Source: Cryptomeria japonica (Eukaryota > Streptophyta > Pinopsida > Cupressales > Cupressaceae). From it: DNA of 64,000 nucleotides. This document shows positions 1-9,403 of the stretch, piece after piece. The notes under the pieces were generated by a model. It searched no databases. It was given only the letters and a program-made list of their open reading frames with translations, and was not told where the DNA came from. Location of the stretch: positions 262,125,386 to 262,189,385 of the forward strand of contig NC_081406.1 in NCBI RefSeq assembly GCF_030272615.1, in the 5' to 3' direction. Numbering within the stretch: the first letter of the stretch is position 1; every line of letters starts with the position of its first letter. The translations under genes and the position numbers were made by a program.

Positions 1-122
1 GAAGTATATGTTACCGAGGTTGAATCTGTTGTTTTTATGGAAGATTAAGTTTGTATGATTCACCCCCCCCTCTCATCTTATTAGCTTGGCATCTGTACTT
101 ACATTAAGTATTAGAACTATCA
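1..122 (+). repeat. 5' LTR tail of copia-1
   Basis: These bases match the last 122 bases of the LTR ending at 6273, with a few differences including one extra C in the C-run at 63-70. The boundary is placed after ACTATCA because the two copies diverge there: the primer site follows here, unrelated DNA follows at 6274. A C-rich run followed by CTCTC lies about 50 bases before the LTR end. Confidence 0.92.
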
Positions 123-124
123 AT

Positions 125-136
125 TGGTATTAGAGC
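125..136 (+). other. Primer binding site of copia-1 (initiator tRNA-Met type)
   Basis: TGGTATTAGAGC lies two bases after the 5' LTR end. It differs by one base from TGGTATCAGAGC, the usual plant primer site complementary to the 3' end of initiator methionine tRNA. Its position fixes the plus orientation of the element. Confidence 0.88.
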
Positions 137-187
137 TTTGGACTCTAGAAGAAAAAGTTTGAAGGTACTTGAGTAAAAGATCCAAAG

Positions 188-946
188 ATGTATAAGAGGG
201 ATGCACTGAAGCTAGACAAGTCGAGTTTCTCTACATGGCAGAAAAGGATGAGGCTGCACCTATTAGGAGTTGGAGAATATGCTGTATATTATCTGGAGGA
301 TCATTTCATTACACCTAGCACCTATCCATTAACAATGGAAGAGATAAAGGCAAAGAAAGAACATATTCAAGCAATGATTGAAATAACATCTGCATTGACC
401 GACTCAGAGTTTAATGATCTAGAAGGCTGCAATGATGCAAAGGCAATGTGGGACAAGCTCATATCTGTGTATGGCGGTGATGAACATGTTCAAAGAGCAA
501 AAGTGGATAGTCTAAGAGGGCAACTTGAATCTATGAGGATGAATGAAGGTGAGAACATAACTCAGTACAGTACAAGATTAAAGGAGATTGTCAATCAAAT
601 CAAAGGAGCAGGTGGAACTATTGAAGAAAAGGATATAACAAGTAAGTTGTTAAGAACTCTTCTACCAGCTTATGCAATCCGAGTCTCTGCAATCAATGAA
701 TTGAGGTCTATACCCAATATGTCAGTTTCTTTAGATGCTACTATTGGTAAGCTACATGCATTTGAGTTAAGTAACTTTGATAACAGTGTGTCATCGGTAA
801 ATAAAGTTGAATCTGCATTCAGTTCTTTTCATCTTGGTAAATCTAATGATTACAATGATAGAATGAGTAAGTATTCTGAAGGAGATCACAGTGGAGCAAG
901 TGAAAGATTTCATAAAAAACATGGAGGAAGTACACAAACTGTATGA
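188..946 (+). pseudogene. gag: Copia gag, N-terminal part (UBN2-type), frameshifted at its end
   Basis: This open frame of 252 codons begins at the first ATG after the primer site. It encodes a typical Copia capsid region: a tryptophan-containing N-terminus (SFSTWQKRM), then MWDKL around residue 95 and a helical segment through residue 200, as in the UBN2/gag-polypeptide family. The protein would form the virus-like particle. The frame is lost near 890-946, where the next open frame, one base out of register, carries the downstream zinc knuckle. The last 15-20 residues are therefore probably out-of-frame noise. Codons and composition match the pol part. Confidence 0.9.
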
Positions 947-1541
947 GGAAATCAGAAAGCAAGAAGAGTTTGAAGCACTATTAGCCAGAAGGTTACCGAG
1001 AGGCAAAGGTAAGTATAAAGGAAAAATACCTTTGAAATGTTTCAATTGTGATAAGATAGGACATATGGCTTCTAACTGTCCTGACAAAGATTCTACTAAA
1101 AAGAGAGATTACCGAGATGACAGACAAAAAGATAATCATTACAGAGGATATCGAGATTTCAAAAGAAGAGATAGAAAGTCATGCCTAATAGCCGATGAGG
1201 AATCAAATGATGATAAATCAGATGAAACTGATACAGAGGAAGTAGTTTATGTTGCTATCAAAGATGGATCAGATGAAGAAAGGTATGAAGAAAAAGCCCT
1301 AATATCTCACATAAATACTAATGATTCTTGGATCATAGATAGTGGATGCTCACATCACATGACAGGTGATAAACACAAGTTTGTTATGTTAGAAGATTAT
1401 GATGGAGGCTATGTAAGATTTGGTAATGATGCACCATGTACGGTAAAAGGTAAAGGATCTATAACACTTCTTGACAATGCTAAATGTAATGATGTTTATT
1501 GGGTTGAAGGATTGAAATACAATTTGTTGAGTGTAGCATAG
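891..1541 (+). pseudogene. Copia gag zinc knuckle and aspartic protease segment
   Basis: This segment lies in the frame used by all of pol downstream. A CX2CX4HX4C nucleic-acid-binding knuckle starts with CFNC at 1038 and ends at 1079. An acidic spacer follows. The protease active-site motif DSGCSHHMTGD begins at 1338, as in Copia polyproteins where it cleaves gag-pol. The segment ends at a TAG (1539-1541) inside a conserved stretch (NLLSVA), so the stop is a mutation and not the natural end. A glutamine CAG changed by C-to-T would give it. True translation would have come from the gag start upstream. Confidence 0.9.
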
Positions 1542-2813
1542 CTAAACAACACAGGTTACCGAATAGAATTTCAGAAAGGAATTGTCAAACTTCATGACAA
1601 GCATGGAAAGTTAGCTGCTACCGGGACACAAACAAAAGGTAATACATTTCATGTTGACTCAACTTGAAATTAGTGTCTATATGCAAAGATAGATGATACC
1701 TGGTTATGGCGTAAAAGGTTTTGTCATGTAAATTTTGATAATCTGATCAAAATAAGCAAGAAGCACCCAGTAAGAGGTCTACCGAGTCCTGAGAAACTCG
1801 AGAATGCTATGTGCCGAGGATGCCAGATAGGTAAGATGACAAGATCAAGCTTTACAAGTAAGTCCTATACTTCTAAGGGAATTTTAGATCTTGTGCACAC
1901 TGATCTTTGTGGTCCTATGAAAGTTCAGAGTTATTATGGTGATAAATATTTCATATTATTTGTGGATGATTATTCAAGGATGATGTCAATTATGTTTTTA
2001 AAAGAAAAATCAGAAGCTTTTCAAATGTTTAAATGGTACAAGGCAAGAGTTGAAAATGAAACATGAAGACAACTGAAATGTCTTAGATCAGATAGAGGAG
2101 GAGAGTTCACATCTGATGAGTTCAACTTATTCTGCAATGATCATGGTATAAAAAGACAAGTCTCTGCACTAAGAACTCCACAACAAAATGGAATAGCTGA
2201 GAGAAGAAACAGATCTATTGTGGATTGTGCCAGAACCCTGATGATTGAAAAGAAACTACCACAAACATTTTGGAGAGAAGCAATAAGCACAAAAGTTTAC
2301 ACCCTGAACCGAGTACAACTGAAGAAAGGAACTTTGAAGACACCATATGAAATCTGGTATGACAAGAAACCTAATGCAAGTTATTTGAAAATCTTTGGAA
2401 GTAGATGTTATGTACACAAAGATGATAGAAATGGAAAGTTTGATCAGAAAAGTGAAGAAGGAACATTTCTAGGTTATTATTCTAGAAGCAAAGCATTTAA
2501 ATGTTTGATCAAATCATCTAACAAAATAGTAGAAAGTGCAAATCTGAAAATTGATGAATTTGTAGAAAGTAATGATGAAGGAAATTCCAAGGAACCAGAA
2601 GACTATGATGAATTTGTCTATGTTCAATTGAAAAGTCCTACCGAGAGAACTGTTGAAGGAAATGAAGAGAATATTCAGTTACCGAGTGATGAAGAAGATC
2701 ATACAGAGCCTATCGAGCCTGTATTAGCCAAATATGTCAGAAGACATCATGCATCAAGTCAGATTATAGGAGATAAGGATGATCCAGTGATGACAAGGAA
2801 CAAACTTAGATAG
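1542..2813 (+). pseudogene. Copia integrase (GAG-pre-integrase, catalytic core, C-terminal part)
   Basis: The HHCC pre-integrase zinc region is visible around 1700-1860 (LWRKRF, then CRGCQIGKMTRSSF). The DDE catalytic core follows, with its first aspartate in VHTDLCGP near 1893-1916, its second in RSDRGGEF near 2088-2110, and PQQNGIAERRNRS near 2180-2215 carrying the catalytic glutamate. The enzyme would insert the cDNA into the genome. TGA codons at 1665-1667 and 2064-2066 and a TAG at 2811-2813 break the frame. The segment 2220-2813 contains the Copia C-terminal domain (KIFGSRCYVH) and an acidic linker to RT. Confidence 0.9.
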
Positions 2814-3539
2814 AACACATGTCTGATATTTGAATTTGAACCGAGAATAGTGAAAGAGGCATTTAACAGTGAAGATTGGATAAATGCTATGACAGAAGAG
2901 ATTGATCAAATCAAGAAGAATGACACATGGACACTGGTCCCAAGACCGAAGGACAAAAATGTAATCGGTACAAAGTGGATTTTCAGAAACAAGCTGAATG
3001 AAAAAGGTGAGGTCATTTGAAATAAAGCAAGACTAGTTTGCAAAGGTTATGCCCAAGAAGAAGGAATTGATTATGGTGAGACTTTTGCACTTGTGGCAAG
3101 ACTTGAAGGAGTAAGAACATTGTTGGCATATGTTGCTTACAAGAATTTCAAGGTATATCAAATGGATGTCAAATCTACATTTCTGAATGGTATATTAGAA
3201 GAAGAAGTTTTTATTGAACAACCTGAAGGATTTGTTGAAGACAAGAATAAAGATCAGGTATGTAAATTGAACAAAGCTTTATATGGTCTGAAACAAGCAC
3301 CTAGAGCATGGTATGAAAGATTGCACTCTTATTTAATCAAGATTGGTTTTATAAGAACAAGTGAAAACAACAATATGTACATGAAGAATGATGAAAATGG
3401 AATACTGATCTCAGCCATATTTGTTGATGATATTATCTTTTGTGGAAATGACTCTCTATGCAAGAACTTTGGAAATGAAATGAGCAAAGAATTTGAGATG
3501 TCATTAATCGGTGAGATAAAGTACTTTATAGGTTTATAG
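2814..3539 (+). pseudogene. Copia reverse transcriptase
   Basis: Same frame as integrase. Conserved RVT_2 blocks are seen: TWTLVPRPKDKN near 2928, [12 protein letters not shown] near 3021, [12 protein letters not shown] near 3156 with the first catalytic aspartate, [17 protein letters not shown] near 3273, and the polymerase motif FVDD at 3420-3431. Copia usually has YVDD; phenylalanine in the first position is a common variant. A TGA at 3018-3020 sits where an arginine (CGA) is usual. A TAG at 3537-3539 follows GLI/GL at the end of the palm and sits where glutamine is usual. The domain is otherwise collinear and complete. Confidence 0.93.
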
Positions 3540-4373
3540 ATACTGCAAATGAAAAATGAGATTTTCATTACTCAATCCAAGTACATAAAGGAAATCTTGA
3601 AGAAATTTGGAATGGAGGATTCAAAACCAGTAAGTACTCCTATGACTACCAACTGTAAATTATCAAAGAATGATGAATCTGCATCTATTGATGAGACACT
3701 TTACCGATCCATGATTGGAAAGCTACATTATGTTGTTCACAGTAGACCAGATATAGCACATGCAATAGGTATAGTTGCAAGATTCTCTGCAGATCCTAAG
3801 GAAACACACATGACAACAATCAAGAGAATTTTCAGATACTTGAAAGGCACTGAAGATTATGGCTTAGTATATCAGAAAATAAATGACTTTGATTTAAAAG
3901 TTTATATTGATGCTGATTGGGTAGGCAACATTGACGACAGAAAAAGCACAAGTGGAGGAGCTTTCTTTTTAGGAGAAAGACTAGTGAGTTGGCTTAGCAA
4001 GAAACAAGGATGTGTTTCACAGTCAACAGTAGAAGCTGAATACGTTGCTGCAATATTGAATTGCACGAACATAGCATGGATCAGACAATTGTTGGAAGGT
4101 ATAAATGAGAAAGTTACCGAGTTAGTAACTATATTCTGTGACAATACTAGTGCCATTAACATTTCAAAGAATCCTTTTATGCACTCTAAGACAAAGCACA
4201 TCTCTATCAAATATCATTATCTTAGAGAAGAAGCTCAAGAGAAGAAAGTGGTGTTGGAGTATATTAGCACGAAGGAACAAATAGCAGATATCTTCACCAA
4301 GCCACTGCCAAGGGACACTTTTGAGTATCTCAGAAGTAAGTTAGGGGTCCTACCCCTATCTTCTACTCACTGA
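3540..4373 (+). pseudogene. Copia connection and RNase H domain, polyprotein C-terminus
   Basis: Continues in the same frame after the TAG at 3537. It includes MIGKLHYVVHSRPDI near 3711, then the RNase H core: DADW near 3909, DRKSTSGGAFFLG, SQSTVEAEYVAA with the catalytic glutamate, and CDNTSAI. The C-terminal TKHISIKYHYLRE and ADIFTKPLP motifs follow. The natural stop is TGA at 4371-4373, shortly after the TKPLP block, as is usual for the family. RNase H would remove the RNA strand during cDNA synthesis. No internal stop occurs within this 274-codon stretch. Confidence 0.93.
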
Positions 4374-4757
4374 CCGAGTTCGGTGAAAGCATCAATTCGA
4401 TGAATCTACAGAATATCTTTTAGGAGTTGAGGCTGATTTACACACTTTAGGATGTTTTCTAAAGGTGTGCAGATAACAAATACAGGAAACAGGAATTGAA
4501 GACATAAATGCTCTGACCGAGACTAAGTTGACACATAACAACAGGAAATCACTTCATATAGGAAGAAATTATGTTTTAATTCTTTACTTTTTGGCATTGT
4601 TGTCAAAGGGGGAGAAGACTGGAGAAAAGGGGAGAAGACTAATGTATGGGGGAGAAGACTGATGATAGGGGGAGAGCATTTCAGCATTTCAGCAATCTGA
4701 ATCTGAATCAATTAGGTCAAATCAATTGGTTTTTCCATCAATACCAAAGGGGGAGAT
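4374..4757 (+). other. copia-1 3' untranslated region with an array of polypurine tracts
   Basis: No ORF. Four purine blocks of the form GGGGGAGAAGACT or close to it lie at about 4605-4620, 4625-4640, 4646-4660 and 4665-4680. A fifth, AAAGGGGGAGATTG, directly abuts the LTR at 4746-4757. Only the LTR-adjacent tract is expected to prime plus-strand DNA in the standard model. The upstream ones look like duplicated or auxiliary tracts. Confidence 0.75.
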
Positions 4758-6273
4758 TGTTGGCATTATAACAGACAAAGGGAGATTGTTGGCATTTCAA
4801 TAAGGATATTGAGAAGGTTGTTGATGATTATGGATATAACTGATTAAGGATGTTTACTATCTTAATATTATTATTTTGTCATTGATGTCAAGTAATTGAT
4901 TTTCTAATTTAGTATGATGTTGCCATATCTTAAGAAGTATGATTTGATGAGTATAAAGATGTCGGTAAAGGACACAAAAAGAATGTGATGAATAAGGGGA
5001 GGAATAAGTTATTCAATGGGCAACTATTACCGAGTTAGACAACGATGAGATCATGATGTTTAGATTGTTTTGATATCATACATATGCTATTGATTGTAAG
5101 GTTAATACTATACTATGTTACCGAGCAAAGAACCAAGTCGGTAAACCCTAAGGAACCTAGTCGGTAAACCCTAAGGTTATCGCTATCAGGTAATGAAGGA
5201 AGAATGTCTACCGAGTGAAGTTTAGTATTTATCAAGTTGCAACTGAGTAATAACAGAATGCATTAAATGAATATAAGCATTATTTAATGAAGGAAGTTGA
5301 TGAGCTGGAACTGATTAAATGATTGGTATGCCGTGCATGAAGTTTGTTAAAGAATCTATGGCAAAGGAAAATTGGCAGGAAGATCTACAATGCAGATTGA
5401 ACCACAATACCCTAGCACAAGTTCCAAGAAATTTATACAAGTTCCAAGGCGGGGTAAAACATTTTCAGATCAAAGGATACATTGAACCTAGTCAAGTTTG
5501 AAGATCTGATGGCTATGACTGATCATGAGAAATGTGATCAAGGAGATTAAGCGGTTAGCAATTGTTTATAAATAAGGAACTATTGATAAACAATGTATGC
5601 GGGCAAGTGTATGCACATGGATGCTACATAGTGATTGCCGAGCACAGAAGCTTGAAGACCTGTTTGAATAACAGAGTATAGAGCCCAGCAAATGGACAAG
5701 ATAAGTCCTATATTGTATTGAGCAAATAAGAATCCGCTTTAGCATTTTAGATGTGACGTTGCAGATAGATTTTTATTACTGTTATTTTGTGAAGTGACAA
5801 GAAAATATCTTAACTGAGTGGACTTAACAGTTTTATTTGTAAAACCCTCTAGCAAGGTGACATTCTGATTGAGTGTTTGAAATCCTTTAACAAGGTCACT
5901 TCTAACAAGGTGAAGATCCTAACAGATCTGAGGGAAATCCCTTAACCAGGTCACATCTAGCAATGTGTTTGCAATCTTTAACAGGATTTGCTTTTAACCG
6001 AGCATACTCTAGAAGAGTATATTTCTTAGTGGGTCCGAAATCCCACAATGGTTTTTCCCTATTTGGGTTTCCACGTTAAATCTAGTGTTATGAGGATTAT
6101 GATGTTTATATGCTTTTGAGTTTGCATGTTTAGCAGTTTTGGTTATATTACTAAAGTATATGTTACCGAGGTTGAATCTGTTGTTTTTATGGAAGATTAA
6201 GTTTGTATGATTCACCCCCCCTCTCATCTTATTAGCTTGGCATCTGTACTTACATTAAGTATCAGAACTATCA
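4758..6273 (+). repeat. 3' LTR of copia-1
   Basis: Begins TGTTGGCATT right after a polypurine tract and ends ACTATCA at 6273, where homology with the 5' LTR tail stops. A second copy of GGGAGATTGTTGGCATT at 4780-4796 means the true left edge could also be 4787. TTTTTCCC-TATTTGGGTTTCCACGTTAAA near 6053-6080 is the motif commonly seen in the R/U5 part of plant Copia LTRs. A short 60-codon frame at 5319-5501 has no family resemblance and is not called. Downstream flank is TTAAG. Confidence 0.88.
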
Positions 6274-6313
6274 TTAAGACTTGAGAATCCCCATCTTGTT
6301 CAACTTTGATTGC

Positions 6314-6795
6314 TCATGTAGCAACATATCTATGAATGCATAAAATGATGGTGGAGTGTATGAGGCACCTTGAGTCAATCTGATGGGTGTGGAAGCTAGA
6401 AACAAAGGCTGCATACTCTGATGCAAGCTTGTCCAACAAATTGTAAACCAATTGAGAATCCTTCTTGTCAATGCCACAATCCTTAATCTTTTCTCTTAGC
6501 TCATTTTCTTTCATGACATAATCTTGGATTGTATCAAAATCCTTGGGATTCAACAATGTGAGTTCATTATCAAGCTTGTAGCCCCTAATCTCATCAACTT
6601 GACCATACAATTTCTCATAGATATCCCAAGAATCCTTGACTGCATTATATTTCTCAATGTGAAAAATGAGGCCATCTGATACATACTTTCTCAAGGTTCC
6701 AAGAGCCATATATTTTTTAGTGAGGCATTCCAATTGAGAAATAGGACCAACTTTAGGATCTGCTAGTGCTGTAATTGTTTCATTTATGAAATGAC
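6314..6795 (-). pseudogene. gag: Antisense fragment of a Copia gag
   Basis: Reading the minus strand from about 6795, the frame passes through a capsid-like segment: LECLTKKYMALGTLRKYVS, then DSWDIYEKLYGQV, then LLDKLASEYAAFV. These are the UBN2-type Copia gag hallmarks (a WD/W-x-x-L pair, then LLxxLPxxY). The frame lacks a start and fades before 6314, shifting to another frame near 6440-6477. No zinc knuckle, protease or LTR of the same orientation is visible nearby. It is a scrap of a different, oppositely oriented element lying between copia-1 and the next LTR. Confidence 0.8.
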
Positions 6796-6850
6796 GAGTC
6801 CTGTTTCCATTAGCTTACTCCATGCCTTAATTTTCCATGATGCATAATTA

Positions 6851-7149
6851 TGTAGAGTTAAAAGTGAAAATTTATGAGATCCCATATCAACAAAATGAAA
6901 GGGCACGAGATAGAGAGAGCCACAATCACACAAGACACCCCTCCAAATTCACTCAATCAAAGAACCCCCATTCCCAAAATGATGATTTGGCACTTTATAC
7001 TTAGTGCGTGTACAATGGGCCACTTGCAAACAAGAGCAAAGTGGACTTCTGATTTAGAGTTTCAACTATCTCAAATAGGATATATAAGAATCAAAGCAAT
7101 AATGCAAGAGATCTAAACCAAGATCCAAGAAAATTACAAGTACCAAATA
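6851..7149. other. Unassigned spacer between the gag scrap and the next LTR
   Basis: AT-rich sequence with no convincing ORF, RNA gene or repeat partner elsewhere in the window. It may be the 5' leader and LTR side of the antisense Copia scrap, but nothing in it proves this. Confidence 0.4.
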
Positions 7150-7994
7150 TTTTGTGCCCTGGTAATTGCGACATTTTGGTAGTGTGTTGTTTTGGTACTT
7201 CGAGGATGTGTTCATTTCTAGATTGACTGACTTTGAAGACTTATATTGGTATTCTACTTTGGTGATTGTAGCGTGTATCCTAATCATTAAAAATATTCTT
7301 TTGAGAAGTATCTCAAAGGCCGACTTGATGTATATTTACAAATTGATACTTACATACATACATACATACATACACATGATCTCTTTAGGTTGAGTGTGTG
7401 GAAGTATATGTATGAAACATGAATTAAGTATGTTGGGAAGGAGTAAGTGAGCATGGGATAAGGATAAAGTGATAGAGTCAGAGAGTTGTGCTCAGTATGA
7501 GTAGATTGATGCAGTAAGTTGGTGAAGTGTTTTGCAGAGGTTCTTAATTGGATTTGCTACAAGTAGTTAGTGTATTGTCAAATCTTTAACTAGAATTGAA
7601 TTCATGCATGTGTAGATGAAACTTTCTTAGTTCACTCCTTTTGGCAGTAAGCCTTTTCACCAGCAAGTCAATTGTATATGAGCAATATGCTCTCCAAGTA
7701 GTGAGCCCTCCAACAATGAGCCTATTTTTGTAATCTCATATAACTATTTATATTATCTTGAGAGTTAGCCCTCTCTGTGGTTTTTCCCATATTGGGTTTT
7801 CCACGTATAAAAATCTTTGGTGTCTTTTCTATGGTTGTGTTATGTCATGGACTTCATTTCTATCTTTCATTTCATGTCAAGGATAATTAAGTTCAAATTA
7901 AGTTTTAGATCATCAGAATATTTTTTGTTTCAATTTTAAAAGCTAAATGGAATATTGATTCAAACCCCCTCTCAATATCATGGTTTGTTCAACA
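7150..7994 (+). repeat. Truncated 5' LTR of copia-2
   Basis: Aligns with 11767-12542 through its whole length, for example GGTAGTGTGTTGTTTTGGTAC here and the equivalent near 11782. Upstream of about 7150 the similarity ends abruptly. The LTR ends GTTCAACA. It contains a (CATA)n run near 7351-7374 that is absent from the other copy, and the TTTTTCCCATATTGGGTTTTCCACGTA motif near 7781-7806. Confidence 0.88.
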
Positions 7995-7996
7995 AT

Positions 7997-8008
7997 TAGT
8001 ATCAGAGC
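7997..8008 (+). other. Primer binding site of copia-2
   Basis: TAGTATCAGAGC, one change from the plant initiator-tRNA-Met primer site, starts two bases after the LTR end at 7994. Confidence 0.85.
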
Positions 8009-8060
8009 TTGCTTCCTTGCTACTAGCTTAACCACTTGAGGGAGATCTTAATTTGAATAG

Positions 8061-9069
8061 ATGGATCCTATGGAAATGGATGGAGAATATCATTTGGATG
8101 AATAATTGAAGACAACCCTTAAAGATCTTGGAATCGTGGAATCTGAGAATGAAGAATTGAAAGAGTGTAAAGGTAGCGAATGAATGTGTGTACAAGCTGA
8201 GAGATCAAATCTGAAAGCTCAAAGAAAGGCATAAAGAAGTAGGCAAAGAATTGAAGCAAGCAAATGATACTATTGTGAATCTAAAATTGCAGATAGAAGA
8301 AAGCAGGAAAGTGGAAGAAAGCTTGAAGAATACAGTTAATTTGAAGATTCAAGAAAATGGGAAGTTAGAACAAGAATTGTTGAAGCTAAAGTTAGTGAAA
8401 GAAGTGAGTTATTGGATCAACTATTGTCAATGAAAAAAGAAAACAAGGATAAGGAAGGATTGGGATTCACCGATGATTGTTCAAAAGACAAAGGTAAAGG
8501 GAAAGAAAAGATGGAGATTGAAAAGAAGGCTGAAGGTGCAAACAAATTCCAGACTCTTGGACCTGGTACATACAGACCCCCAGTTTGACAACCTAATGCT
8601 CAAAGGTACTCATCATTTAATGGCTATTGCTTTCGGTGCATTATTTTGGACATAAATTTGTAGATTGCAGAAGAAATATGAATCATAATATTCAATGCTT
8701 TAGATTTAGAAATTTTGTACATAAGGCTAACAAATGCAGTAGCCAATTTAATAACCAAAGCTCTAGATCATTTGTGAATGGAACGAATGGATCACAAGGG
8801 AATTTTTTTTTCAAGGTCATTGTCACACATGTCATAAATTTGGTCATAAAGATAATTAGTACAAACTTAGAGGAAATTAAGTGAATTTGGGATGGAAGAA
8901 GTTGAATTGCTATATTTGCAACACATATGGACATTTTTTTAATAATTGCAGAAATGAGAAGGATCTAGTAAATAAACCTAAAAATAATGATATGGTATGG
9001 AAAAGGAAGGAATCTATTGAGTCCTCTGCACCCAAATTCGGTGTGGGTGCTTCTTCCTTTGGAAATTGA
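8061..9069 (+). pseudogene. Gag-like region: coiled coil followed by four zinc knuckles, frameshifted
   Basis: An ATG at 8061 opens a short frame (MDPMEMDGEYHLDE) broken by stops, then a heptad-rich coiled coil runs from about 8251 to 8433. Downstream, across several frames, four CCHC-type knuckles can be traced near 8627, 8697, 8828 and 8911. The last is intact (CYICNTYGHFFNNC). The second has lost one cysteine to phenylalanine, the first is split by a one-base shift, and the third is followed by a stop. The order coiled coil then tandem knuckles fits an RNA-packaging gag-type protein. A classical Copia capsid signature is not evident, so I do not assign it to the UBN2 family. Confidence 0.6.
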
Positions 9070-9403
9070 TCTAATAGTTTGTGCTCAGGGGGAAATACAA
9101 TGAAAAATCTATTTTTCCTCCATGTGAGAAGGAAATGCTTGTGGCAACACAAGTTGGTGTTGATATTTCTAGTGATGTATGTTCCGGTAGACTGCATATG
9201 CAGAAGAATAATGTTTCGGCTGACATCATTTTGATGAGACATTTTTGGTGGTGAAAATCTAGGCAGCTCGAGTAAGATAAATATTCAATGTTTTGATCAT
9301 TTTTGCATCTTGCATTGAAGAAAAAGTGAAGAGAAAAGCAAGCAGAGAAAATGAGTTTTTTAGAGTTTAGTTCGCTCACAAGGTATTTTTCATATCTCTA
9401 CAT

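Larger units (their letters stand above)
1..6273 (+). mobile_element. Ty1/Copia LTR retrotransposon (copia-1), nearly full length, decayed
   Basis: The element contains, in order, the end of the 5' LTR, a tRNA-Met type primer site, gag, CCHC knuckle, aspartic protease, integrase, reverse transcriptase, RNase H, polypurine tracts and a 3' LTR. Integrase before RT is the Copia order. The 122 bases at the left window edge match 6152-6273 almost base for base, which identifies the two LTRs. The 5' LTR is cut by the window edge, so the upstream target duplication cannot be checked. The coding region has one frameshift and six in-frame stops, so this copy cannot be autonomous now. Near identity of the visible LTR ends suggests a fairly recent insertion, but only 122 bases can be compared. 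Confidence 0.95.

Noticed and set aside
5319..5501. 60-codon frame inside the copia-1 LTR
   Set aside because: No family resemblance, and it lies wholly in LTR sequence.
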